This document shows positions 1-5,732 of a DNA stretch of 18,457 nucleotides, in pieces; within the stretch, counting starts at the first letter, position 1, and every line of letters starts with the position of its first letter. Below the pieces are notes generated by a model. It ran no database searches, had not been told where the DNA came from, and was given only the letters and a program-made list of their open reading frames with translations. Origin of the DNA: Pseudomonadota bacterium (GTDB lineage: Bacteria > Pseudomonadota > Alphaproteobacteria > Sphingomonadales > Sphingomonadaceae). The stretch lies in NCBI GenBank assembly GCA_023387085.1, contig JAEWIL010000102.1:1-18457 (forward strand), in the 5' to 3' direction. A program made the position numbers and the translations under genes.

Positions 1-100
1 CCGCCGCGGCCTCGGCCGCGAAGGCGGGCGCCGCCGGGACAAGCAGCGCCGCGCCAAGCAGAAACTTGAGACGATGGTCGGGAGAAAATTTTGCAGTCAT
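1..100 (-). CDS. Exported protein, N-terminus only (possible TonB-dependent receptor)
   Basis: Only the first 33 or so codons are inside the window; the gene continues off the left edge. The start is the ATG at 100-98, overlapping the TAA of the upstream 59-codon gene as TAATG. The N-terminus has a short polar, basic stretch, a hydrophobic core (LLGAALLVPAAPAFA) and a likely signal peptidase I site after AFA, so the product is exported. The position beside sulfonate/sulfate-ester genes, and the sphingomonad habit of pairing such genes with an outer-membrane TonB-dependent receptor, make a receptor for organosulfur compounds the leading guess. That is inference from context: no receptor domain is visible. 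Transcription probably starts far upstream, through the minus-strand leader at 472-571. Confidence 0.6.
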   Translation of the reverse strand, partial: MTAKFSPDHRLKFLLGAALLVPAAPAFAAEAAA

Positions 101-279
101 TAGGATAGTTCCCCGGGCGGCAGTCCCGCCCCCTTTTTGATGTGATGAACGGTGGCGCGGGGCGCCGCGCCGGATCGGGGAGCCGCCGGCTCCGCTCCCC
201 ACAGCGCACGGGCGGCGCTGCGCAGGGACGCGGGATAGCGGGCCAGATCCGACAGGTCGGATTGGGTCAGCAAAGGCAT
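100..279 (-). CDS. Small 59-aa protein coupled to the exported-protein gene
   Basis: An open frame of 59 codons runs from the ATG at 279-277 to the TAA at 102-100, which overlaps the next gene's ATG by one base (TAATG). An AGGTGA Shine-Dalgarno lies just upstream of the start. The product begins MPLLTQSDLSDLARYPASL and ends PPGELS; it has no signal peptide or membrane segment and is rich in Ala, Pro and Arg after residue 28. I do not recognise a family. The tight coupling suggests it is translated: either a small protein acting with the exported product, or a ribosome-delivery ORF for that gene. It is the first ORF of useful length downstream of the minus-strand leader and its micro-ORFs. A chance ORF in GC-rich DNA cannot be excluded. 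Confidence 0.5.
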   Translation of the reverse strand: MPLLTQSDLSDLARYPASLRSAARALWGAEPAAPRSGAAPRATVHHIKKGAGLPPGELS

Positions 280-432
280 GATTCACCTGTCGCCGGCGCG
301 CAGACACGCCGGACGCAACGCCGCAGCGCCTTCGCGAGAAGGAGGCGTGGCCAAGATGATGGGACGGGCCGGCAGGCAGGCGCCCGGACGCGGTCCGTCC
401 GCTACCCGGTGCGCGATGTCATCGGCGCTGAT

Positions 433-459
433 TTATGAAATGCTGCTACACATACGCAT
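433..459 (-). CDS. Micro-ORF of 8 codons in the left leader (MRMCSSIS)
   Basis: The ATG at 459-457 is preceded by an AGAAGGGG Shine-Dalgarno ending 7 nt upstream, better than those of several real genes here. The peptide is MRMCSSIS, ending at TAA 435-433. The SD is the 3' arm of a CCCC-AGAA-GGGG hairpin at 467-478. The right leader has the same layout: SD in a hairpin, 7-nt gap, then ATG-NNN-ATG. The peptide sequences themselves are not conserved, so the signal may be ribosome entry rather than the peptide. About 154 nt of untranslated RNA follow before the next gene. Confidence 0.35.
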   Translation of the reverse strand: MRMCSSIS

Positions 460-511
460 CGCAATACCCCTTCTGGGGGGAACGCAATGCCTGGCGCTGT
501 CGCCCGGACAT
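446..511 (-). CDS. Leader ORF of 21 codons just after the left core element
   Basis: This frame starts at the ATG 511-509, immediately after the conserved GGCTAAAGCGCG tail, and ends at TAG 448-446. It overlaps the 8-codon micro-ORF in another frame. The peptide begins MSGRQRQALRSPQ, and the right leader's equivalent begins MLRRQRQVSCSPQ, so M-x-x-RQRQ-x-x-x-SPQ is shared. The conserved codons also form a GGCG-ACAG-CGCC hairpin, so RNA structure could explain the similarity instead of coding. The only SD-like sequence is the AAAG in the tail, which is weak. Confidence 0.3.
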   Translation of the reverse strand: MSGRQRQALRSPQKGYCDAYV

Positions 512-571
512 TACGCGCTTTAGCCGTTGGTAACGCGGAGCAAGCTGCTTCCCGGTCAAAAGCCGCGGGTC
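472..571 (-). promoter_or_regulatory. Left copy of duplicated leader RNA, SAM-II-like
   Basis: Read on the minus strand, this is the mirror copy of 967-1066: 88 of 100 bases match by hand count, and 56 of 58 in the core 571-514. The core has a 5-bp stem (CGGCG-type arms CGCGG at 567-563 and CCGCG at 538-534). Its loop contains CTTTTGA and AGCTTG, and the tail holds CAA-CG-GCTAAAGC. Loop AGCTTG can pair with CAA and GCT in the tail, giving a pseudoknot. From memory this order (T-rich loop, CTTGC, stem, then GCTAAA tail) resembles the SAM-II/SAM_alpha riboswitch of alphaproteobacteria. A GGCG-ACAG-CGCC hairpin follows. The element would control the small gene and exported-protein gene to the left. 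It could instead be an undescribed leader class. Confidence 0.55.
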
Positions 572-623
572 GAGGGAGGGGAGCCCGCCATTCGTCTCGA
601 CCAGTTTCGAATGACAATCTCAA

Positions 624-651
624 CTTAAAAGATTGATATTTGATTCGTCAA
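624..651 (-). promoter_or_regulatory. Probable promoter of the leftward transcript
   Basis: On the minus strand TTGACG (651-646) is followed after 16 nt by TTTAAG (629-624), a fair sigma-70-type pair. Next comes TTGAGATTGTC (623-613). The rightward promoter has the same arrangement: TTGACG, 21 instead of 22 nt, then TTGAGTTTGTC. The duplication of these blocks in front of both leaders supports the call more than the -10 match does. The transcript would begin about 45-50 nt before the leader core. Confidence 0.5.
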
Positions 652-896
652 TGCAGGAAGGCGATATTTGCGGCGAAGAAAATCTTTCAGGCGGCAAGCC
701 GAGCTTTGGACGGGCCTCGACGGCAAGAAAAGGCGGCAACGGGATCGGCCATATATATCGTGTGGAGACTGTCCCCGACCGCATCGACTCCGCCCGGACC
801 ATCGATGGGACATAACGTCGATCGGCCTCCGGTCGTCGTCGAACGACGAAGCGGGCGCTAATGGCGATGCTTCGCGCGCTTAAAGGCAAACTATGC
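652..896. other. Non-coding region between the divergent promoters
   Basis: No gene is supported in this 245-bp stretch: the short frames lack Shine-Dalgarno sequences and overlap one another on both strands. It contains a 7-bp inverted repeat, TCGTCGT/ACGACGA with a 3-bp spacer, at 833-849, a 10-bp palindrome CCATCGATGG at 799-808, and an AT-rich patch around 750-760. The inverted repeat is upstream of the rightward promoter, where an activator could bind. No regulator family can be assigned. Confidence 0.4.
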
Positions 897-924
897 TTGA
901 CGGCAATATCTCTACCGATCAAAT
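897..924 (+). promoter_or_regulatory. Probable promoter of the sulfur operon
   Basis: TTGACG at 897-902 is followed after 16 nt by TCAAAT at 919-924, a good -35 and a mediocre -10. The downstream block TTGAGTTTGTC (924-934) matches TTGAGATTGTC of the leftward promoter at nearly the same distance from TTGACG. This would start the transcript near 931, about 36 nt before the leader core. Confidence 0.5.
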
Positions 925-966
925 TGAGTTTGTCCGGTGCTGGTCCCGCCGGATGCGATTCTCAAG

Positions 967-1066
967 GACCCGCGGCTTTTGATCGGGAAGCAGCTTGCTC
1001 CGCGTCACCAACGGCTAAAGCGCGCGATGCTCAGGCGACAGCGCCAGGTTTCGTGTTCCCCTCAGA
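967..1066 (+). promoter_or_regulatory. Right copy of duplicated leader RNA, SAM-II-like
   Basis: The core 967-1024 differs from the left copy at only two bases. It has stem arms CGCGG (971-975) and CCGCG (1000-1004); the loop carries CTTTTGA and AGCTTG (992-997). The tail has CAA (1009-1011) and GGCTAAAGC (1013-1021). AGC-TTG can pair with GCT (1014-1016) and CAA (1009-1011) as a pseudoknot with a 2-nt bulge. A second hairpin, GGCG-ACAG-CGCC, spans 1034-1045. The layout resembles the SAM-II riboswitch as I remember it, which would be logical here: high S-adenosylmethionine signals sulfur sufficiency and would switch off scavenging. I could not run a covariance model. Both copies lack the purine-rich GG end of the canonical SAM-II tail. 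Confidence 0.55.
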
Positions 1067-1071
1067 CATGA
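1027..1071 (+). CDS. Leader ORF of 14 codons just after the right core element
   Basis: The ATG at 1027-1029 follows the GGCTAAAGCGCG tail directly, and the frame ends at TGA 1069-1071. The peptide is MLRRQRQVSCSPQT, sharing M-x-x-RQRQ-x-x-x-SPQ with the left leader. Its stop codon falls inside the 3' arm of the hairpin (1060-1073) that covers the next Shine-Dalgarno, so a ribosome finishing here would open that hairpin and could re-initiate at 1081. Coding is uncertain because the same bases form a conserved hairpin and the SD is weak. Confidence 0.3.
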   Translation: MLRRQRQVSCSPQT

Positions 1072-1080
1072 GGTGAGACG

Positions 1081-1104
1081 ATGCACATGACCCCACCGCG
1101 ATAG
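1081..1104 (+). CDS. Micro-ORF of 7 codons in the right leader (MHMTPPR)
   Basis: The ATG at 1081 is preceded by GAGGTGAG; the GAGG core ends 7 nt upstream, the same spacing as in the left leader. The peptide is MHMTPPR, ending at TAG 1102-1104. The SD core is the 3' arm of the hairpin CCTCA-GACA-TGAGG (1060-1073). Both leaders' micro-ORFs begin ATG-NNN-ATG, but the rest differs. About 150 nt of C-rich untranslated RNA separate it from the first operon gene. Confidence 0.35.
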   Translation: MHMTPPR

Positions 1105-1255
1105 GCGCGTGCCGACCACGGCGCGCCATTTCCTTCCCGGAACGCTCGCCAAATTCCTCCGCGGTCCTTTCCGCCTTCTCCCGGCTTCGCGTGCGCGATT
1201 GCCGACAAGCCCGCGCGCGCTGATCCGCGCTGCGCTTTCCAGAAAGAGTTCCGAC

Positions 1256-2143
1256 ATGACCGTCCAGACGCTCGAACATGACAATGCCACCGCGCTTTTC
1301 GACATCACCCCGCTGCAGCCGAGCCTCGGCGCGCTGATCACCGGTATCGACCTGGCGAAGCCGCTCGACAAGCCGACCTATGATGCGCTCCGCGCGACAC
1401 TGCTCAAATATCGCGTCATTTTCTTCCGCGACCAGAATCTGTCGCGCGAGCAGCATATCGCGCTCGGCGCCGCCTTTGGCGATCTTGAGGAGCATCCGGT
1501 CTTCTCGCTTCCCGATTATCCGCAGATTCTGCCGCTCGTCTCCGAAGAATTGAAGGAGCGCCTGCCCGGCGGCTATCGCCAGACGAGCGACGGCAACTGG
1601 CACGCCGACACCACCTTCCGAGCCGAGCCGTCCGCCGCGTCGATCCTGATCCAGCGCGTCTCGCCCTCGCTCGGCGGCGACACGGTCTTCGCCAATGCGG
1701 TTGCAGCCTATGAAACGCTCGACAACGAAACAAAGGCGCAGATCGACGGACTGACCGCGATCCACGACACGCGGACCTTTCTCCAATTCCTCGACACCGA
1801 GGAAAAGCGCGAGGCGCTGCAAAAGGCGTTCCCGCCCGTCGAGCATCCGGTGGTGCGCATCCACCCCGAGACCGGCGAAAAGGTGCTGTATGTCAATTCG
1901 GTCTTCACGCGGCGCATCGTCGGGCTACCCGAGGCCGAAAGCGACGCGCTGCTCGCGAAGCTCTTCAACCAGGTGAAGCGTCCCGAATTTCATGTGCGGT
2001 GGAGCTGGAAGCCCGGATCGATCGCCTTCTGGGACAATCGGTCCACGCAGCATTATGCCGTGCCCGACTATAGCGAGGCGCGGCACATGGAACGCGTCAC
2101 CATCGTCGGCGACCGCCCCGTCGGCCCCAAAGCCGCCGCCTGA
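1256..2143 (+). CDS. TauD/AtsK-family Fe(II)/2-oxoglutarate dioxygenase (first copy)
   Basis: A 295-aa cytoplasmic enzyme of the taurine/alkylsulfate dioxygenase family. Members use Fe(II), O2 and 2-oxoglutarate to hydroxylate the carbon next to a sulfonate or sulfate ester, releasing sulfite or sulfate. The iron triad is visible: H116 and D118 in WHADTT, and H266 in DNRSTQHYAVPDY. The 2-oxoglutarate arginine is probably R280. Length matches the family (about 280-300). The start is the ATG at 1256 after AAAGAG; the frame stays open upstream to a GTG at 1109, but that extension has no SD and no family similarity. It is the first gene of the operon, 24 bp before the binding-protein gene. The substrate cannot be told: taurine, other alkanesulfonates or alkyl sulfates are all possible. 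Confidence 0.93.
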   Translation: MTVQTLEHDNATALFDITPLQPSLGALITGIDLAKPLDKPTYDALRATLLKYRVIFFRDQNLSREQHIALGAAFGDLEEHPVFSLPDYPQILPLVSEELKERLPGGYRQTSDGNWHADTTFRAEPSAASILIQRVSPSLGGDTVFANAVAAYETLDNETKAQIDGLTAIHDTRTFLQFLDTEEKREALQKAFPPVEHPVVRIHPETGEKVLYVNSVFTRRIVGLPEAESDALLAKLFNQVKRPEFHVRWSWKPGSIAFWDNRSTQHYAVPDYSEARHMERVTIVGDRPVGPKAAA

Positions 2144-2166
2144 CGCGCAAACACGGGGCAATCGAC

Positions 2167-3150
2167 ATGAAACTCTCCCTCGCACCCTTGCGCGCGCTGG
2201 CGCTCGGCGCCCTCCTGACGCTCTCGGCCTGCGGTGGCGGCAGCGGCGGCGACGGCACAACGCTGAAGGTCGCCGACCAGCTTCACGCGCTCAAATCCTC
2301 GCTCGACGTCGCGGGCGAAGGCCAGCCCGCCGATTACAGGATCGAATGGGCCAATTTCATCGGCGGACCGCCGATCATCGCCGCGCAGACCGGCGGCTCG
2401 ATCGACGTCGGCTGGATGGCCGAAACGCCGCTGATATTCGCGCAAGCGGCGGGCAGTCCGGTCAAGGTCGTCGCGGTCAGCCAGTCGGCGAAGCAGGGCG
2501 GATCGGCCTATGCGCTGGTCGTCAAACCCGCGTCGCCGATCCGTGCCGCCGCCGACCTCAAGGGCAAATCGGTGGCTTTCATGAAGGGCACCGTGCTCCA
2601 TTATTTCATTGCCAATCTGCTCGAAAAGAACGGGCTGACGCTGAAGGATATCAAGCAGGTACAGGCGACAGGCTTCGGTACCGGCCTGCTCGACAAGGAC
2701 GCCGCCGATGCGGTGATCCTGACCGAACCCTTCCTCTCCCAGCTGGAACAGGCGGGCAAGATCCGCGTCGTCGCGACCGGCGCAGACTATACGCCGGGTT
2801 TCAACTATCTCGTCGCGTCGGAAGCGGCGCTTGCCGATCCGGCCAAGGCGAAGGCGATCGGCGACCTCGTCGCGCGCGCCGCGCGGGCGCAGCGCTGGCA
2901 GCGAGAGCATGTCAAGGAAGCGGCTCCGGCGCTGGCGAAGCAATATAATGTGAGCGTCGCGATCGCCGAAAAGATCATCGAACGCTCGCCCTCGCGCTAC
3001 ACGCCGATCGACGCCGAAGTGATCGCCAAGCATCAGGCGGAAGCAGACCTGTTCCTGAAAGAAGGACTGATCCGCAAGAAGCTCGACACGGCAGCGATTT
3101 TCGACACGCGCTACAATGATATCGCTGCGGCGCAGGAGACGGCGAAATGA
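2167..3150 (+). CDS. ssuA: Sulfonate ABC transporter substrate-binding lipoprotein
   Basis: A 327-aa solute-binding protein of the SsuA/TauA/NitT type, which captures alkanesulfonates or similar anions and delivers them to the SsuC permease. The N-terminus is a lipoprotein signal: basic start, hydrophobic core and lipobox LSAC with the lipidated Cys at residue 22. A Gly/Ser-rich linker follows, so the protein is membrane-anchored rather than freely periplasmic. Family hallmarks include the KVADQ first strand, the GGPPIIAAQTGGSIDVGW segment and the DAADAVILTEPF segment. Its stop codon overlaps the permease start (ATGA), showing translational coupling. Specificity is not readable from sequence; the dioxygenase and sulfatase neighbours point to sulfonates or sulfate esters. 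Confidence 0.9.
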   Translation: MKLSLAPLRALALGALLTLSACGGGSGGDGTTLKVADQLHALKSSLDVAGEGQPADYRIEWANFIGGPPIIAAQTGGSIDVGWMAETPLIFAQAAGSPVKVVAVSQSAKQGGSAYALVVKPASPIRAAADLKGKSVAFMKGTVLHYFIANLLEKNGLTLKDIKQVQATGFGTGLLDKDAADAVILTEPFLSQLEQAGKIRVVATGADYTPGFNYLVASEAALADPAKAKAIGDLVARAARAQRWQREHVKEAAPALAKQYNVSVAIAEKIIERSPSRYTPIDAEVIAKHQAEADLFLKEGLIRKKLDTAAIFDTRYNDIAAAQETAK

Positions 3151-3992
3151 CCGCGCCGACCCCCCTCCCCCCGCGCGCCGATCCGGGCCGCCTCGTCCAG
3201 CCGGTCGTGCGGCAGGACGGGCAGCATTCCGAATGCCTGTCCTTTGCGCGCCGTGCGATCGGGCCGCTGATTCTGGTGGCAGCGTGGGCGATCTCGACCA
3301 GCGCGGGATGGATCGATCCGTCGATCCTCCCCTCGCCGTCGGGCTTGGTCCAGGGCTGGCAGCAACTGTGGGCCGAACAGGCGCTCGCGCATCAGGTCGC
3401 GACCTCGCTGACCCGCGCTCTCGTCGGCGGCGCGGTCGGTATCATCCTCGGTCTTGTCCTCGGAACGATCGCCGGCCTGTCGAAGCTGGGCGAGGAATTG
3501 TTCGACGCGCTGCTCCAGATGCTGCGCACCGTGCCGTTCCTCGCGCTCGTGCCGCTGTTCATCGTCTGGTTCGGGATCGGCGAGGCGCCGAAGCTCCTCC
3601 TCATCGCGCTGGCGACGATGTTCCCCATGTATCTCAACACCTATGCCGGGGTGCGCAACGTCGACCGCAAGGTGATCGAGGCAATGCGCAGCTTCGGTCT
3701 GTCGGGGAGGCGGCTGATCATCGAGGTGGTGCTGCCGCTCGCGCTGCCGCAAATTTTCACCGGGCTGCGTTTCTCGCTGGGCGTGTCGGTCCTCGTTCTG
3801 ATCGCCGCCGAACAGATCAACGCGTCGGCCGGCCTCGGCTATCTGCTCAACAGCGCGCAAATGTATCAGCAGGTCGACGTCATCCTGATCTGCATCGGCA
3901 TCTACGCCATTCTTGGCCTCGGCGCCGACCTGATCGTCCGCAGTCTCGAGAAATTCTTCATGCCGTGGCGCGCCAGCGTCGCTGTTCGCTAG
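3147..3992 (+). CDS. ssuC: Sulfonate ABC transporter permease
   Basis: A 281-aa inner-membrane permease of the SsuC/TauC family. Hydrophobic segments lie near residues 38-54, 91-111, 130-145, 149-166, 206-222 and 244-264, giving about six membrane spans. The cytoplasmic EAA loop that contacts the ATPase starts at E178 (EAMRSFGLSG) and runs to about 200. The roughly 35-residue N-terminal tail is polar and cytoplasmic. The start ATG overlaps the ssuA stop (ATGA) with GGAG just upstream. The ATPase gene follows after 14 bp and has a perfect AGGAGG. Confidence 0.92.
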   Translation: MTAPTPLPPRADPGRLVQPVVRQDGQHSECLSFARRAIGPLILVAAWAISTSAGWIDPSILPSPSGLVQGWQQLWAEQALAHQVATSLTRALVGGAVGIILGLVLGTIAGLSKLGEELFDALLQMLRTVPFLALVPLFIVWFGIGEAPKLLLIALATMFPMYLNTYAGVRNVDRKVIEAMRSFGLSGRRLIIEVVLPLALPQIFTGLRFSLGVSVLVLIAAEQINASAGLGYLLNSAQMYQQVDVILICIGIYAILGLGADLIVRSLEKFFMPWRASVAVR

Positions 3993-4006
3993 GAGGCATC
4001 CCGCCC

Positions 4007-4774
4007 ATGTCGGTCATTTCCTATAATTTCGCCGCAGCCCAAGAGGTCGCCGAGCCCGATTTCTCGCACCATCCTGTCGCCGTCGACGTCCAGGCGGTTA
4101 CGCGCGCCTTTTCGGGCAATGTCGTTCTCGATGCGCTCGATCTCACTATCCATGCCGGCGAGTTCGTCGCGTTGCTCGGCGCGTCGGGTAGCGGCAAGAC
4201 GACATTACTGCGCATTCTCGCGGGGCTCGACGCCCCCGACGGCGGCGAGGCCTGGGTGCCCGAGGCGCGGACCGTGGTGTTTCAGGAACCGCGGCTCGTG
4301 CAGTCGAAGAAGGTCTGGAAGAATGTCGTGATCGGCCTCGGTGGCGCGGCGGCGACCCGCACCCGCGCCGAAGCCGCACTGGCCGAGGTCAATCTGGCAC
4401 ACCGTGCCGATGCCTGGCCGGCGACGCTGTCGGGCGGCGAGGCCCAGCGCGCGGCGCTCGCCCGCGCGCTGGTCCGCGAACCGAAGCTGCTCCTCCTCGA
4501 CGAGCCCTTCGCGGCGCTCGATGCGCTGACGCGGCTCAAGATGCAGCGGCTGATCGGCGACCTTTGTCAGGCGCATGGCCCCGCAACGCTGCTCGTCACC
4601 CATGATGTCGAGGAGGCGGTCCTCCTCGCCGACCGCATCCTCGTCCTCAAGGAAGGCCGTATCGCCTTCGACCGCCGCGTCCGCGTGCCGCATCCGCGCC
4701 GCGCGGGCGGCGCCGATTTCGACGCGCTGCGCGACACGCTGCTCGCCGAACTCGGCGTCCTGCAAGCCGAATGA
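4007..4774 (+). CDS. ssuB: Sulfonate ABC transporter ATP-binding protein
   Basis: A 255-aa ABC ATPase that powers sulfonate import. All catalytic motifs are intact: Walker A GASGSGKTT (58-66), Q-loop at Q93, signature LSGGEAQRAALARAL (141-155), Walker B LLLLDEP (161-167), D-loop LDAL and H-loop histidine H199 in VTHDVEEA. The short helical domain and FQEPRLV motif are typical of SsuB/TauB. An N-terminal extension of about 25 residues precedes the nucleotide-binding fold. The ATG at 4007 has AGGAGG (3991-3996) upstream. No membrane domain or second ATPase is present, so it probably acts as a homodimer on the neighbouring SsuC. Confidence 0.93.
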   Translation: MSVISYNFAAAQEVAEPDFSHHPVAVDVQAVTRAFSGNVVLDALDLTIHAGEFVALLGASGSGKTTLLRILAGLDAPDGGEAWVPEARTVVFQEPRLVQSKKVWKNVVIGLGGAAATRTRAEAALAEVNLAHRADAWPATLSGGEAQRAALARALVREPKLLLLDEPFAALDALTRLKMQRLIGDLCQAHGPATLLVTHDVEEAVLLADRILVLKEGRIAFDRRVRVPHPRRAGGADFDALRDTLLAELGVLQAE

Positions 4775-4814
4775 ATATCGTCCGCATCCCCCTTTTTCAT
4801 CCCGGAGAATTCGC

Positions 4815-5687
4815 ATGAACGCCGTCACCAACACGCTTATCGCCGAACGCGCCGTTTCCGCCGACTTCGAGGTCGTGCGCGTCGAGGCCAATCTCGGCGC
4901 CGAGATCCGCGGGCTCGACCTCACCGGCCCCGTCACCCACGAGCTTGCGGAGCTCATCCGCGGCCTGCTCTGGGAGCATCAGGTGCTGTTCTTCCGCGAC
5001 ACCGGGCTCGACGATGCCAAGCAGGCGGAGATCGCGCGCATTTTCGGCCCGCCGGTCGCGGACTCGATCCTCAAGCGGCGCGGCGTCAAGGACGAAGACA
5101 TCGTCCCGTTCAATTCGGGACCCTATTCGAACAGCTATTACGGCACCCCGTGGCACGCCGACGCGACCTATCTCGAGACCCCCTATCAGGTATCGGTGCT
5201 GCGCAGCGTGATCGCCCCCGAACTAGGCGGCGATACCGCCTTTTCGAGCGGCATTTCGGCCTATGAATCCCTGCCGCAGGACATCAAGGTCAAGATCGAC
5301 GGCCTGTCCGCTATCCACCGCCCGACGGGCAAAGCGTACAACATGATCACCGACGAGGCCGAACTGGCCGATTATCTCGCCGAATATGGCGGCGCCGAGC
5401 ATCCCGTGGTGATCGCCCATCCGTTCAACGGCCGAAAGATCCTCTACGTGAACGAAGGCTTCACCAAGGAGATTGTCGGACTGCCCGAGGCGGAGAGCAA
5501 GGAACTGCTCGCCTATCTGACCCGCCAATTTTATCGGCCCGAGAATATCGCACGTTTCAAGTGGCAGCCGGGATCGCTCGCGATCTGGGACAACCGCTCG
5601 GTGCAGCATTATGGCGTCGCCGATTACGGCAATGTCCCGCGCCAGCTCGTGCGCGTCGTTGCGGCGGGCGACCGCCCGCAGCGGTAA
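4815..5687 (+). CDS. TauD/AtsK-family Fe(II)/2-oxoglutarate dioxygenase (second copy)
   Basis: A 290-aa second member of the family represented by the first operon gene. The triad is H114 and D116 (WHADATY) and H265 (DNRSVQHYGVADY), with R280 the likely 2-oxoglutarate ligand, 15 residues after the distal histidine as in TauD. It shares blocks such as IVGLPEAES with the first copy. It differs around the substrate lid: about residues 80-112 are longer and Gly/Ser/Tyr-rich here (NSGPYSNSYYGTP). That suggests a different substrate, and its place next to the sulfatase favours sulfate esters (an AtsK-like role), which is inference. GGAG lies upstream of the ATG at 4815. The sulfatase starts 45 bp later in the same operon. 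Confidence 0.93.
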   Translation: MNAVTNTLIAERAVSADFEVVRVEANLGAEIRGLDLTGPVTHELAELIRGLLWEHQVLFFRDTGLDDAKQAEIARIFGPPVADSILKRRGVKDEDIVPFNSGPYSNSYYGTPWHADATYLETPYQVSVLRSVIAPELGGDTAFSSGISAYESLPQDIKVKIDGLSAIHRPTGKAYNMITDEAELADYLAEYGGAEHPVVIAHPFNGRKILYVNEGFTKEIVGLPEAESKELLAYLTRQFYRPENIARFKWQPGSLAIWDNRSVQHYGVADYGNVPRQLVRVVAAGDRPQR

Positions 5688-5732
5688 GCCACCGAACAAC
5701 GCCCATTCCCTTTCCCATCCAAGGACCTCGCC

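Noticed and set aside
142..438. 98-codon frame on the plus strand near the left edge
   Set aside because: Arg/Gly-rich, no SD, and overlaps the better supported minus-strand 59-codon gene.
467..480. Rho-independent terminator in the leaders
   Set aside because: Neither hairpin (467-480 or 1060-1073) is followed by a T-run; their fit to a Shine-Dalgarno-masking role is better.
967..1066. Cobalamin riboswitch
   Set aside because: The B12-box landmarks are missing and the element is too short; the TonB-receptor-like neighbour alone is not enough.
861..1076. A protein-coding gene in the right leader, with a similar frame in the left leader at 402-623 (shared AAFDREAACSA)
   Set aside because: The shared peptide results from the duplicated leader. 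No frame through both cores has a good start, and of the two core differences at least one is non-synonymous in each shared frame checked, so RNA or DNA conservation explains it better.
1109..1255. N-terminal extension of the first dioxygenase from a GTG at 1109
   Set aside because: No Shine-Dalgarno, no similarity to the TauD family, and the ATG at 1256 gives the usual family length.
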